From the NCBI RefSeq assembly GCF_000147335.1, contig NC_014501.1, positions 2,974,300 through 3,038,299 of the forward strand: a stretch of 64,000 bases of DNA, in the 5' to 3' direction. Source of the DNA: Gloeothece verrucosa PCC 7822. Lineage in GTDB: Bacteria > Cyanobacteriota > Cyanobacteriia > Cyanobacteriales > Microcystaceae. Under the pieces are notes generated by a model. The model saw only the letters and a program-made list of their open reading frames with translations, was not told where the DNA came from and searched no databases. A program made the translations under genes and the position numbers. Shown piece after piece: positions 1-9,185 of this stretch (positions within the stretch are counted from its first letter, which is position 1; every line of letters starts with the position of its first letter).

Positions 1-182
1 TGAAAAGCTAAATTTAGAGCCTTTTCAATACTTCTTCCACCGGTCTTATTGATATGAATAAAGACAAAATTGTCAATATAGCGTTGACGCAAAAGTTTAG
101 CTCGTTGATCAACATAGTAGGGAATGTATATAATGTCTGTAAGCTCTATTGATGAAACGATTTTGGGAAAAATTTTATTCAT
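1..182 (-). CDS. Sulfotransferase family protein, N-terminal part (cut by window edge)
   Basis: An open frame starts at the ATG at 182 and runs off the window at base 1, giving 60 residues. Residues 39-51 contain FVFIHINKTGGRS, which matches the 5'-phosphosulfate-binding loop (F.HIPKTGGTS type) of carbohydrate and membrane-associated sulfotransferases that use PAPS. The rest of the protein, including the 3'-phosphate-binding motif, lies outside the window, so the substrate cannot be judged. The normal Pro of the loop is Asn here. Confidence rests on this one motif at the expected N-terminal position. Confidence 0.65.
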   Translation of the reverse strand, partial: MNKIFPKIVSSIELTDIIYIPYYVDQRAKLLRQRYIDNFVFIHINKTGGRSIEKALNLAF

Positions 183-583
183 AAAAGTTTAAGACTATGT
201 TGATTAACTCATTAGCTATTTTTAAAGACTAGCTGAATCTAAAAAACTTCATACCAGCACCAGGGCCAGTACCCTTTTAAGTGTTTTTACTTATTTTATA
301 ATTTTCCCAAGAGGCTCTCTTAGATTTTAATTAATATTTAATCTAAAGGTAAGTGATATTTTTTAATCGTGTCTTCCCTAGCGGCTTGATAAGCTGTCAC
401 GCATTTAATTTGTTCTTTGTGGGGGGGTGTAGGGGGTAGGGTGCGGGGTGTGGGGGAAGAGTTTTAGGGTTTGTTTCCTAAGATCATAATATCCAGTTTA
501 AATGCACAACAGCTTAACAGCCTAGGAAGATTTCATTTAATATTTGCTCAACTTAAAAGTATATACAGATGAATATTTATCTT
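183..583. other. Intergenic region with G-rich tract
   Basis: No gene is supported in these 401 bases, which lie between the sulfotransferase start and the gcvT stop. The only structure seen is a G-rich stretch at 421-456 made of five G-runs separated by 2-4 bases. The region should contain the sulfotransferase promoter, but no clear -35/-10 pair was identified. Confidence 0.6.
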
Positions 584-1714
584 TTAACTAGCTTTATTCG
601 GTGAACGATAAAAAGGTTTTTTAACCACTTTTCCGGGGTAAGTTTTTCCGCGAATTTCTATTTCTAATTTCTGTCCGACTTCGCTTAATTCTGTGGGAAC
701 ATAAGCCAATGCCACCGGAATTCCTAAAGTGGGGGATAATGTGCCGCTCGTCACTTCTCCGACTATTTTGCTATTAGAGATCACGGGATAGCCATGACGC
801 GCAATATATCGTCCTTCCATTTCCACCCCGACTAAGCGGCGACTGACTCCTTGAGCTTTTTGTTTTTCTAATACGGATCTACCAATAAAATCCTCTTTTA
901 GGGTCTTTAAATGCACCAACCAGCCTAAACCGGCTTCTAGCGGCGTAGTGGTATCATCGATATCTTGTCCATATAAGGCTAAGGCGGCTTCTAGGCGAAG
1001 GGTATCTCTAGCGCCCAACCCGCAAGGGGTTACACCCGCATCTGACAACTTACGCCATAATTGTTGGGCAATCTCTGGATCTACCATGATCTCAAACCCA
1101 TCCTCGCCGGTGTATCCTGTCCTAGCTATAAACCCAGGTTGATCTAATAGGGTTGCTTTCAAATGTTCAAATAGTTTAACGCCAGATAAATCTTCTTTGA
1201 CGAAGGATTGTAAAAAAGATTCCGCTTGTGGACCTTGAACAGCAATTAAGGCTTTTTCTTGTGAAAGGTCGGCAAATTCTACTGACTGGGAAATATGCTC
1301 TAAGATCCAGGTTTTATCTTTCTCGGTGGTGGCAGCATTGACAATTAAGGTGACTTCTTGCTGACCATTTTTTTCGCCTTGATAGTAAACGATAATATCG
1401 TCGATGATACCGCCTTGGGGATTCAACAGAACAGTATACTGGGCTTGGCCGGCTTGGATGCGGCTTAAGTTAGAGGGGACTAACTCTTGTAACTGTTTAA
1501 TAATGTCTTGGCCTTTAAAGATAAATTTTCCCATGTGGGAGATGTCAAACATACCGGCTTGGGTGCGTACTGCCTGATGTTCTTGCTTAAGGCCACTAAA
1601 TTGTACTGGCATCTCCCAACCGGCAAAAGCTGTTAATTTGGCTTTTTGTTCTAGGGTGAGGGTATAGAGGGGAGTGCGTAGGAGGGGTTGAGAAGATGGG
1701 TCTGGGTTTGCCAC
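584..1714 (-). CDS. gcvT: Aminomethyltransferase (glycine cleavage system T protein)
   Basis: This encodes the T protein of the glycine cleavage complex, which transfers the aminomethyl carbon from the lipoyl-H protein to tetrahydrofolate and releases ammonia. It is cytosolic and works in one-carbon metabolism and photorespiratory glycine use. The 376-residue length is typical. The N-terminal segment AGWEMPVQF followed by GMFDISHMGK (about residues 31-63), ARTGYTGEDGFEI (about 196-208) and GLGARDTLRLEA (about 231-242) are hallmark GcvT/YgfZ motifs. The start used is GTG, with no obvious Shine-Dalgarno sequence. gcvH and gcvP are not in the window, so the gene stands alone. Confidence 0.96.
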   Translation of the reverse strand: MANPDPSSQPLLRTPLYTLTLEQKAKLTAFAGWEMPVQFSGLKQEHQAVRTQAGMFDISHMGKFIFKGQDIIKQLQELVPSNLSRIQAGQAQYTVLLNPQGGIIDDIIVYYQGEKNGQQEVTLIVNAATTEKDKTWILEHISQSVEFADLSQEKALIAVQGPQAESFLQSFVKEDLSGVKLFEHLKATLLDQPGFIARTGYTGEDGFEIMVDPEIAQQLWRKLSDAGVTPCGLGARDTLRLEAALALYGQDIDDTTTPLEAGLGWLVHLKTLKEDFIGRSVLEKQKAQGVSRRLVGVEMEGRYIARHGYPVISNSKIVGEVTSGTLSPTLGIPVALAYVPTELSEVGQKLEIEIRGKTYPGKVVKKPFYRSPNKAS

Positions 1715-1783
1715 TGCTAGTGTAAAAGTCCAAAGTTGATAGTTCTTATGATACCTGCTTGGATGACTTTCGGTTCAGGTGGT

Positions 1784-2500
1784 CTAATAGTATCTGCCGT
1801 TTTGGGTTGGGTTAACTCGACTGCTGATGGTTAGAGGTGTTTGCAGGGTTAAGGTTAGGTCTTGGTTAGGATTAATAGAGATCACTTCTTTGCTACCTCC
1901 GCCAAGTACGCCTGACTGAGGTAAGGCCCAACCGGCTAAGGTTCCTACGGCTGCACCGCCGAGAACTTCTAAGGCTTCTATGCGCCTATTACCGGTTACT
2001 CCAGCGATGATGGTTGCCGCACCGGCACCGGCTAATGTGCCTTTTAAGATGTCTTCGGTATTGGCACCTTTGGAGATTTTTTCGGTTTTGGTGACTACAC
2101 GAGAGGTAGCATCGATCTCATAGCTTTGATTGTTGATGATTAATTCTTGAGCAACAAATTGTGACCCGTTGCCAGCCGGTTCAATTTGACCTTTTATTTC
2201 ACTGCCCGCAGGAACTAGGACTGCACCGTTATTATCTGTTATGTTATAGGCCACTTGAAGAGTTACAGGCACGGTTTCGTCTTTACTAACAATGATTTTT
2301 TTAGCATCTTCATGTCTGACGGCAATTCGAGTGCCTGCGGGAATGGCTATCTGCCGTTGTCCTATCAGGGAATTTCTCTGATGATAGACGGGTTGAGCAT
2401 TAGCCGGAATTAAAGGAAGCATCGGAGTTATAACCGTCGTGGTCATTAATAAGGCGATTAATCGGGATATTGTTGAGTTTGATTGATATAATTTCGCCAT
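1784..2500 (-). CDS. Secreted hypothetical protein with Gly/Ala-rich central segment
   Basis: The 238-residue product starts with a signal peptide: a hydrophobic core (LIALLMTTTVITPMLPLI) followed by an ANA cleavage-like site near residue 35. The mature part has a beta-rich segment and a glycine/alanine-rich stretch (about residues 155-195: GTLAGAGAATIIAGVTG, GGAAVGTLAGWALP). It ends in a beta segment with QDLTLTLQTPLTI. The Gly/Ala stretch followed by a beta domain vaguely recalls the C-terminal part of VirB10/TrbI-type proteins, but no conjugation genes are nearby, so that resemblance is not used as a function call. It is probably periplasmic or outer-membrane associated. It lies 69 bases upstream of gcvT on the same strand. 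Confidence 0.75.
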   Translation of the reverse strand: MAKLYQSNSTISRLIALLMTTTVITPMLPLIPANAQPVYHQRNSLIGQRQIAIPAGTRIAVRHEDAKKIIVSKDETVPVTLQVAYNITDNNGAVLVPAGSEIKGQIEPAGNGSQFVAQELIINNQSYEIDATSRVVTKTEKISKGANTEDILKGTLAGAGAATIIAGVTGNRRIEALEVLGGAAVGTLAGWALPQSGVLGGGSKEVISINPNQDLTLTLQTPLTISSRVNPTQNGRYY

Positions 2501-2815
2501 GATTTTTCTCCTGTGTTTTTTACTCGTTAGCTGAACTTTCTCTACTATTAGAGTAATAGGAGAAACTGAGTGATGTCAGTCCCAAAATTTAGGGTCTATA
2601 AAGGGAATTTTATAGAATACAAGTCGAAAAAAATGGACGAATTAGCAATGATTATTAATCCCTCGCTAGGCTGAATAAATAAACTTTTAGTAAGGAATTT
2701 TCGGGGATTTCTGCTGTTGTTATACCTTGAGATCTGGTCACCCGATAACTTGACAAAAATTTCCTTTCATGTCATGAATAAAGCGGCTTAAGAGTTAAAG
2801 ACTATATGAGTATTT
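2501..2815. other. Intergenic region without visible gene
   Basis: These 315 bases separate two leftward genes. No ORF, tRNA or strong hairpin was seen. The promoter of the secreted hypothetical protein should be here, but no convincing box pair was found. Confidence 0.5.
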
Positions 2816-3202
2816 TTATTCCCCACAATAAACAATTAAATCAATTTCTACATCGCCTCCTCCAGCTAAAGCTAAAACCCCGACAGTTGTGCGCCCCGGC
2901 AACCGATTTTGAGGGAAATAAGAAAGATAAATTGCATTAACCTGTTGATAATCTCTAAAATCTGTCAGAAAAATACGCGCCATGACTACTCGCTCAAAGC
3001 TAGTCCCCGCGTGCGCCAATACGATTTTTAAATTTTCCATTACTTGGCGGGTTTGATCGGCGATCGCTCCTCGATGAATTTCACCGGTTTCGGGGTTTTC
3101 TGACAACTGTCCGGTGACAAATAAAAAATCTCCCGCACGTACGGCATGAGAATAGGGGCCAACGGGAGGTAAAGTATCTGATAAGGTGATATATTCGAGC
3201 AT
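2816..3202 (-). CDS. RidA/YjgF-family reactive enamine/imine deaminase
   Basis: The 128-residue protein is the usual length for the RidA family, whose members hydrolyse reactive enamine/imine intermediates (for example those of threonine dehydratase) in the cytosol. Recognisable features are the N-terminal PPVGPYSHAV segment, FLFVTGQL, the family-typical central RQVMENLKIVLAHAGTSFE, and the C-terminal RLPGRTTVGV followed by a VEIDLIVY strand. The arginine in NRLPGRTTVGV corresponds to the substrate-carboxylate-binding Arg of RidA. It is divergent from the SDR gene, with 47 bases between the two starts. Confidence 0.93.
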   Translation of the reverse strand: MLEYITLSDTLPPVGPYSHAVRAGDFLFVTGQLSENPETGEIHRGAIADQTRQVMENLKIVLAHAGTSFERVVMARIFLTDFRDYQQVNAIYLSYFPQNRLPGRTTVGVLALAGGGDVEIDLIVYCGE

Positions 3203-3249
3203 AAATTTAGCTAAATGTTCTATTCATCAATTTATTATTGATCGTCAGT

Positions 3250-4014
3250 ATGGGAAGACTCAACCAGAAAGTAGCACTGATCACAGGAGTCAGTTCAGGT
3301 ATTGGTGCAGCCGCAGCAAAATTATTTGCCGCAGAAGGCGCGGCTGTTTTTGGCGTTGACTGCCATACAGAAGCCGGTGAAGCTTTAGAGGAGGAATTAC
3401 GACAACTGGGGCTTAGTTTTCATTTTTTTGCCTGTGATGTGGCTAATTCTTCTGCGGCTAGAGATATTGTCTCGAACTGTGGGCAAACCTATGGGCGAGT
3501 GGATATTCTCTATAATAATGCTGGTATTTCTACGGTAGAAGCTTTTACAAGCGTCAGCCAGTCCTCTCTAGAGCGCATCATGGCGGTTAATTTTATGGCG
3601 ACTTTTTACCTGTGTCAGCAAGTGATTCCGGTGATGAAACAGCAGGGAGGAGGGGTCATTATTAATACTGCCTCTGAATTAGCCTTTGTTGCTCAACCGT
3701 TATTTACGGCTTACTGTGCTAGTAAAGGAGCCGTTTTGGCTTTCACTCGTTCTCTGGCCCTCGAGTATGCGGCTGATAATATTCGCATTAATGCACTATG
3801 TCCGGGTCCAATTGATACTCCGATGCTTAATGCTGAATTTAATGCTGATTCAGATCCAGTAAAAGCAAGAACAGAAAGCATTGCTACTATTCCTATAGGG
3901 CGTTTAGGGCGACCCGAAGAAATTGCTCAAGTGGCGCTATTTTTAGCCAGTGATGCACCTCAATTGATGCACGGCGCTTCTTTGTTAGTAGATGGAGGGA
4001 AAACTATTGTTTAA
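3250..4014 (+). CDS. Short-chain dehydrogenase/reductase (classical SDR)
   Basis: A 254-residue NAD(P)-dependent oxidoreductase. The cofactor-binding TGVSSGIG is at residues 12-19, NNAG at 89-92, and the catalytic Ser142, Tyr155 and Lys159 (YCASK) are in place. The C-terminal PGPIDTPM and the final SDAPQLMHGASLLVDGG region are typical of FabG-like classical SDRs. ATG at 3250 is chosen over an upstream in-frame TTG at 3238 because family members start a few residues before the K-V-A-L-I-T-G strand. An Asp (VDCHT) at the end of the second strand favours NAD(H). The substrate cannot be predicted. Confidence 0.93.
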   Translation: MGRLNQKVALITGVSSGIGAAAAKLFAAEGAAVFGVDCHTEAGEALEEELRQLGLSFHFFACDVANSSAARDIVSNCGQTYGRVDILYNNAGISTVEAFTSVSQSSLERIMAVNFMATFYLCQQVIPVMKQQGGGVIINTASELAFVAQPLFTAYCASKGAVLAFTRSLALEYAADNIRINALCPGPIDTPMLNAEFNADSDPVKARTESIATIPIGRLGRPEEIAQVALFLASDAPQLMHGASLLVDGGKTIV

Positions 4015-4331
4015 TTATTGGTAATTTTGATCTCCCTAAATTCCCCTTCTGGCGGACTTTTAAGGAAATTGTGGATATATATAAAGTTCACGCTTGTCAA
4101 AAGTGTAAAGAGCAATGAAGAGGTCATTAAGCCGAAACCTCAGATTGCCATTATCTTTTTAGTCGTCAATCTTTCCCACTGCCGAAGGGTTTTTTTTCGC
4201 TTTTTTTTTCTTTAAATTTACTAGACTTAAAATTTTTCAACAATAATTATTGTAATTTTTTGCTCATAAGAGTTATAATAAATCCTATAGATTTACTGTT
4301 TTTTTAAGAAGGCAAAGGGCTTGACAAACTT
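4015..4331. other. Intergenic region with promoter for methyltransferase gene
   Basis: These 317 bases hold no supported gene. A 65-codon open frame just after the SDR stop has no family resemblance and ends in a low-complexity T-rich stretch. T-runs around 4187-4215 may contribute to termination of the SDR transcript. A promoter candidate lies at 4250-4279. Confidence 0.5.
4250..4279 (+). promoter_or_regulatory. Candidate sigma-70-type promoter
   Basis: TTGTAA at 4250-4255 and a perfect TATAAT at 4274-4279 are separated by 18 bases and lie about 50 bases upstream of the methyltransferase ATG. This is inference from box match and spacing only. Confidence 0.45.
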
Positions 4332-5084
4332 ATGACTAATTCACCCATTAAGATTACTATCAAAAAAGATGAGTTTAATAAGGCTTATGAACAAACTGTA
4401 ATAAAAAATAATTTTTTTGAAGTAAGTTCTTATTATGAAAATTATCGTCCTCGATATTTCAATACACTTAAATTTATAGAGAAATTCACTTTACCAGAAT
4501 CCCCTAAAATTTTAGAAATAAGCGGAGGACAGATTAGTCTCCTCTTAAAAGAAATGTTTAATTTTGATTGTACTGTTGCCGATGTTAATGATCAATATAA
4601 ACAGGGAATAATAGACCAAGGTATAAATTTTTTAGTTTGTGATTTATTGCATGACGATATTCTTGTAGAAAGCTACTATGATTTAATAGTAATGTGTGAA
4701 GTTATTGAGCATTTACCAGTTCCACCCAACCTAATTTTAGAGAAACTAAAAAAATACTTGAAACCGGGTGGGTGGCTTATTCTAACAACTCCAAACTTCT
4801 ATCGTTTCAGAAATTTGGTAAGGATGATAACCGGGACACCAATTTTTTGTCCTTTCTTTCAACCTCGCCGGGGGGAAGCCATTGGACATTTTATCGAATA
4901 TAGTAAAGAAAATTTGCAATGGTCTTTAGAAAAAGCTGGATTTAAATCTGTTCAGATTGAATATAGACAGCTTGATTTTTCTGGCGCAACTCTCCTAACA
5001 AAGTTAGCTAGAATAATAATAAGCCCCTTGTTTATACGTCCTCTGTGGCGAGACAATTTAGTGGCAAATGCACAGAAACCTTAG
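4332..5084 (+). CDS. Class I SAM-dependent methyltransferase
   Basis: The 250-residue product has a Rossmann-type methyltransferase core. KILEISGGQISL (about residues 59-70) sits where motif I should be, but it lacks the usual G-x-G-x-G spacing. LIVMCEVIEHLP (118-129) is the conserved motif II/post-II segment, and LKPGGWLILTTP (143-154) is motif III. The C-terminal PRRGEAIGHFIEYSKENL region occurs in the Methyltransf_11/23 type. Next to a group 1 glycosyltransferase and near a sulfotransferase, it may modify a surface polysaccharide or lipid, which is inference. The coding sequence is AT-rich, and the next 200 bases are clearly GC-richer. Confidence 0.85.
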   Translation: MTNSPIKITIKKDEFNKAYEQTVIKNNFFEVSSYYENYRPRYFNTLKFIEKFTLPESPKILEISGGQISLLLKEMFNFDCTVADVNDQYKQGIIDQGINFLVCDLLHDDILVESYYDLIVMCEVIEHLPVPPNLILEKLKKYLKPGGWLILTTPNFYRFRNLVRMITGTPIFCPFFQPRRGEAIGHFIEYSKENLQWSLEKAGFKSVQIEYRQLDFSGATLLTKLARIIISPLFIRPLWRDNLVANAQKP

Positions 5085-5293
5085 GTATGCACTTTGATTG
5101 TCTAGAGAGAACGCCGATCCACAGATAAGGGAAAATTATAATTATACGCTGTGCGTCCGTTTTCCGCTTCTCTCTAAACAACGTTCCTGTTGACTTTTGG
5201 GCGAGTGGGAAGGCCAACACCGAGCGACAGTTAATGTTCGCTCTTTCTCGTGACCAACCACTTTTGAGTGTACCCATAACTTTAGCCTTTAGT
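5085..5293. other. Composition-shifted intergenic spacer between convergent genes
   Basis: These 209 bases separate the methyltransferase and the convergent glycosyltransferase. They are visibly richer in G+C than both neighbours. A 90-codon leftward open frame spans them and overlaps the methyltransferase end, but it shows no recognisable family and is not called. The spacer could be a remnant of inserted DNA, though no terminal repeats were seen. Confidence 0.4.
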
Positions 5294-6613
5294 TTACGCC
5301 TCAACTTTTTTTAGTGCAAGATCTGAGTTTAAAGTCTTATCTGCTTTTTGCTTGACTAAATCTTCGTATATTTCCCTAATTTTTTCGGCTTTTCTTCCCC
5401 ATTCAAAGTCTTTTACTCTTTCAACACACTTGAAAGACATTTGATTTCTTAAAGTTTGATCATTCACTAATATTTGAATTTTATCAGCTACTTCTCTAAC
5501 CACATATTCTCTAGAGCTTGGCTCTATCCTAAATCCGGTTTCTTCAGTTACATATTCACCAATTCCTCCGTTATTAACCACAATACAAGGAAGGCCACAA
5601 GCCATAGCTTCTAGAACGACGGCTCCTCCAAATTCTCTGATAGAAGGAAAACAAAAAATATCTGAATTTTTGTAATATTGGACAATATCCTGTGATTTGA
5701 CCCAGCCAGTAAATTTGACCAAACTTTCAAGCTTAAGCTCTTTTACTTGTTGTTCTAAAGGTTTTTTTTCTGACCCATCACCCACAATAGTTAAACGAAT
5801 TTTATTTTGGATTTCTTGATCGAGTTGACTGATCGCTTCGAGCAACATATCGGCTCCTTTATAGGGCACCAATCGTCCGACAAAAAGTAAATTGATATAA
5901 TTCAAATTTTTAGGAGCATTTTGAGTTTCTATAAATTCTTGTTTTATGCCATTTTCATAAAAGAGGCTAATTCTGTTATCTGGTATTGAAAATGTATCTT
6001 TAAGCCAATTTAGCGTATAAGTTGACCCGGATAATACCTTGTCGGCTTGTTGATAAGTTTCTACATAACCGGGTATTAAGGCTCGTCCCACTGCTCTTAA
6101 AAAGTTAAAATAGGCAAATTCTTGCCTAGCTACTTTTTGAAAACCCGGAGGAAAGGGAACGCCGCCGTTTACTGGCCCTAAAAGAAAAGGAGTATTATGA
6201 CAAGCCTTAATAATTTTAACTGGATATCTTGGCATCATTGGCGTTATGGCATGAACAATGTCATAATCTCCTTTAGATACTGAAATATGAAATTGTTGAT
6301 AAACCTGGTTGTTAAACTCTTCATAAATTGGATAACATAAAGCGTTATATAAAGGCCAGTTTACCCGGCCTTGAAAGGTTATACTAGAAACGAGCTTATG
6401 ATAAATGGGGCTGAAGGAACCTTCGTGTATATAAATAATATTTTTATGTTCGGGAAATTTCTGTAAAGCTTCTTCATTTCTCCCATGAGTGACTAATGTA
6501 CAATCTACTAGCTGGCTAATTTCTTTGTAATAATTATATCCTACTAAAGGAACAGATGACCATTCAGGATTACATTGTTCTATGATGAGTAAAACCTTTA
6601 ATTTTTTCTTCAT
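5294..6613 (-). CDS. Glycosyltransferase family 4 (group 1) protein
   Basis: A 439-residue GT-B-fold glycosyltransferase. The C-terminal Rossmann half carries NLLFVGRLVPYKGADMLL, then FCFPSIREFGGAVVLEAM followed by CGLPCIVVNNGGIGEYV. This is the E-x7-E nucleotide-sugar-binding region of retaining GT4 enzymes. The N-terminal half contains HAITPMMPRYPVKI and a GPVNGGVPFPPGF segment typical of the acceptor side in exopolysaccharide enzymes. It probably adds a sugar to a cell-surface glycan, and the substrate is unknown. It is transcribed alone toward the methyltransferase gene. Confidence 0.92.
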   Translation of the reverse strand: MKKKLKVLLIIEQCNPEWSSVPLVGYNYYKEISQLVDCTLVTHGRNEEALQKFPEHKNIIYIHEGSFSPIYHKLVSSITFQGRVNWPLYNALCYPIYEEFNNQVYQQFHISVSKGDYDIVHAITPMMPRYPVKIIKACHNTPFLLGPVNGGVPFPPGFQKVARQEFAYFNFLRAVGRALIPGYVETYQQADKVLSGSTYTLNWLKDTFSIPDNRISLFYENGIKQEFIETQNAPKNLNYINLLFVGRLVPYKGADMLLEAISQLDQEIQNKIRLTIVGDGSEKKPLEQQVKELKLESLVKFTGWVKSQDIVQYYKNSDIFCFPSIREFGGAVVLEAMACGLPCIVVNNGGIGEYVTEETGFRIEPSSREYVVREVADKIQILVNDQTLRNQMSFKCVERVKDFEWGRKAEKIREIYEDLVKQKADKTLNSDLALKKVEA

Positions 6614-7014
6614 TATATTGACCTTATTTTGTCCTATATGAATAGCAGAGCTTAAATCAATAAGCTATGTTTTAATTAAAGTATCAAAAAAATTTAAAGA
6701 TTTTATGAGGTTTAAGCGAGATATATCTTTATATCATGACTCTCGCGTTCCTGTGGCGATAAGAAAAGCTGAGCATTCGTAGGATGGATTAGGTACGGAG
6801 ATAATTTTAAAGTTTGGCTATTTCTTTTTACATTTCTTAACATCGTGTTCACGCGCACAAAGTGAGGCGAAACCTAGTGGCGCGAAGTGCTTCTTGATTT
6901 ATGTCGGTGGTACTTATAAGATGTTACCAAAGTTTGAGCGGCAGGTTACGACGCAGAGCAAAACTGACTCGTTAATCAGAAAAATTATCCCCGTGCCTAA
7001 CCGAGACGACAAAA
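6614..7014. other. Intergenic region without visible gene
   Basis: These 401 bases lie between two leftward genes. A TAGGATGGATTAGG stretch near 6779 resembles one arm of the GGTGGGTTA-type palindromic repeat seen elsewhere in the window, but no matching second arm was found. No ORF of interest or tRNA was seen. Confidence 0.45.
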
Positions 7015-8757
7015 TCACTGCTCACTAATTTTGATTTCATCAATATTCCAGAATGCACCGCCAAGGGCACAATAATCAATCTTATCAAAGCGATTTCGCA
7101 CTGCCGACATAGAATAGGGATTCACTAAATAAATATAGGGTAAATATTGCTCAATTAATTCCTGAGATTTGGCATAAATCGCTTTACGTTTTTCGGGGTC
7201 TAATTCTTGTGAACCCTGTACATATAACTGCTCAATTTGCTTTTCCCAATCTGCCGCTTCCCAACCAGTTAAGGATTTACCTTGTTGGTTAAACGTATGT
7301 AATTGACCATCGGTGTACCAAAGATTAGGCGAATGAGGTTCATTTCCTCCAGTAAAACCGAGAAGATGAGCTTCCCAGTCTAAAGTGTTACTCAATTTAT
7401 CCACCAATACCCCAAAAGCTAAAGGACTAAAATCCACTTGAATTCCAATTTTAGCCAAGTCTTGTTTAATTTGCGCTCCCATAGCTTCTCGGGTTTTATT
7501 GCCGGCATTGGTAATTAAACTAAATTTAACTGGGTTTCCGTCAGCATCTAACAGTTTACCTTGACTATCATATTTAAATCCTTCTTTTAGTAATAATTCT
7601 TTGGCTTTCTCAGGATTATAGTCATAGCCTTTTAAGTTTTGATCATAATAGGGAGATTGAACAGAAATATCTGATTTTTGGGGTTCTCCTAAGCCGCGAA
7701 AAATATTATTAATCATTCGAGGTCGATCGATAGCATAAGCAACGGCTCGTCTAAAATTAACATTATTAAACCATTTAGATTTAATGGGATCAACTAAGGG
7801 TTTACCATCTCGTTTGGCTTTGTTGAGATTGAAGCCTAAAAAAGTGGTTCCGTAAGCAGGCCCTCCATTATAAATGGCAAAATTTCCTCGCCCTTCTTCT
7901 TGCTTCAGTAAAGAAAAATATTCAGGAGAAACGCCAATTGAGTCTAAACTACCCGAGCGAAATTGTAATAAGAAGGTATCCTGAGATTCCACAATTGCCC
8001 AGACAATTTCATCAATATAAGGTAAGGGGTTATTGTCTGCATCTTTTTTCCAGTAATAGGGATTTTTTTCAAATCGTATGCGCTGACTTGTGGAATATTC
8101 TTTAAGTTTATAAGCTCCATTAACCACAATTTTTTCCGGAGGCGTATCTACTCCCCAAATGGTGAGAAAAGTGGGATTGCCTTGTGCATCGGTTTTTTCT
8201 ACTGTTTCTTTTAAAATATGAGCCGGTAAAATGGGCACTTCGGCTATATCAAAAAATGGGGCAAAGGGTTCTTTAATAATAAATTCTATTTGACGATCAT
8301 TCAGCTTGCGAATAATCGGCAATTCCCCACTTTTACCTATTCTCATGGAATCTCGGTAATTGTTAGGAATTTTGGGATTTAAATAAAGTTTATTATAGCT
8401 AAATATAACATCATCAGCAGTCAAGGGTTGACCATCAGACCATTTTAAACCTTCTCTAAGAGTGAAGGTAATTTTTAATTTATCATCAGAAACGGTCCAA
8501 GATTCAGCTAAAGCAGGTTCTTTTTTGCCTGTACAAGGATTTTCCGTAATCAGTCCTTCATAAATCAACCCAAACACATTAGGAGATTCTTGAGAAAGCA
8601 CAGCATTAAAGGTTTTTGGGTCGCTTAAGATAGCTTGCACCACTTGATTTTTATCGGTAGGGGGAGCGCAAGCGGCTAGAGAAAAACAGGTGACAATAAC
8701 ACAGGTTAAAATAATACACCGAGTTAATGTTTTTTGAAAAAAGTTAGGAAGTTTCAT
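7015..8757 (-). CDS. ABC transporter substrate-binding lipoprotein (family 5, peptide/nickel type)
   Basis: A 580-residue SBP_bac_5 protein. The N-terminus has a lipoprotein signal with lipobox LAAC and Cys30 as the lipidation site. Family motifs include the start of the domain (ILSDPKTFNAVLSQES), ITFTLREGLKWSDGQPLTADDV, and RRAVAYAIDRPRMI in the middle. These proteins deliver oligopeptides or similar solutes to a DppBC/OppBC-type permease. No permease or ATPase genes flank it, so it must work with components encoded elsewhere. The ligand cannot be predicted. The neighbouring 126-residue membrane protein lies upstream on the same strand. Confidence 0.93.
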   Translation of the reverse strand: MKLPNFFQKTLTRCIILTCVIVTCFSLAACAPPTDKNQVVQAILSDPKTFNAVLSQESPNVFGLIYEGLITENPCTGKKEPALAESWTVSDDKLKITFTLREGLKWSDGQPLTADDVIFSYNKLYLNPKIPNNYRDSMRIGKSGELPIIRKLNDRQIEFIIKEPFAPFFDIAEVPILPAHILKETVEKTDAQGNPTFLTIWGVDTPPEKIVVNGAYKLKEYSTSQRIRFEKNPYYWKKDADNNPLPYIDEIVWAIVESQDTFLLQFRSGSLDSIGVSPEYFSLLKQEEGRGNFAIYNGGPAYGTTFLGFNLNKAKRDGKPLVDPIKSKWFNNVNFRRAVAYAIDRPRMINNIFRGLGEPQKSDISVQSPYYDQNLKGYDYNPEKAKELLLKEGFKYDSQGKLLDADGNPVKFSLITNAGNKTREAMGAQIKQDLAKIGIQVDFSPLAFGVLVDKLSNTLDWEAHLLGFTGGNEPHSPNLWYTDGQLHTFNQQGKSLTGWEAADWEKQIEQLYVQGSQELDPEKRKAIYAKSQELIEQYLPYIYLVNPYSMSAVRNRFDKIDYCALGGAFWNIDEIKISEQ

Positions 8758-8804
8758 TGAGGTAAAATTTAGCTGATGAAAAACGACTGACGGGTGACGG
8801 GTAA

Positions 8805-9185
8805 CTATTTAATACTATCTCGTCGTCCCAGTTCATAAACCCCAAAAGCAATACAGGCCATTATCCCCATGCTAACTGACCAACTGCGCCCTAGACCCAG
8901 TTCTACTCCCCAATTACAAAGACTGCCGATGGCTAAAAAAGGGACTATACTAAAAACCGAAGCATAAAAGGCGTTTTGAGATTCTCTTGCTTGACGGGTC
9001 TTTTCAAATTCTTCTTGTGAGATATATAACGATCTCTCAGCAAAATTAAACCAACGATTCAACCCTTCAATGATCCAATCTTTAAAGCTTGATAATCCAA
9101 TATATAACGCCAATGACCACAGACAAGCACCTGCGATCATGACAGTATCAAATTCTATTTGGAAGGGGATGATTTCATTGATCAT
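8805..9185 (-). CDS. Small membrane protein of unknown function
   Basis: The 126-residue product has a hydrophobic segment at about residues 14-32, a basic/amphipathic middle (KDWIIEGLNRWFNFAERSLYISQEEFEKTRQ), and hydrophobic segments at about 74-92 and 98-117. It ends with ELGRRDSIK. No family was recognised. It is 47 bases upstream of the substrate-binding lipoprotein gene on the same strand and may share its transcript, but its topology does not look like an ABC permease. Confidence 0.7.
   Translation of the reverse strand: MINEIIPFQIEFDTVMIAGACLWSLALYIGLSSFKDWIIEGLNRWFNFAERSLYISQEEFEKTRQARESQNAFYASVFSIVPFLAIGSLCNWGVELGLGRSWSVSMGIMACIAFGVYELGRRDSIK

Noticed and set aside
1715..1783. Glycine riboswitch in front of gcvT
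   Set aside because: Only 69 bases separate gcvT from the upstream gene, too few for a riboswitch, and no fitting motif was seen.
1784..2500. VirB10/TrbI conjugation protein
   Set aside because: The resemblance is limited to a Gly/Ala-rich segment, and no conjugation genes are nearby.
4018..4215. 65-codon frame right after the SDR gene
   Set aside because: Its end is a low-complexity Phe/Arg stretch from T-runs, and it has no ribosome-binding site or recognisable family.
5032..5304. 90-codon leftward open frame between methyltransferase and glycosyltransferase genes
   Set aside because: It overlaps the methyltransferase end, has no ribosome-binding site or family resemblance, and is probably a by-product of the GC-richer spacer.
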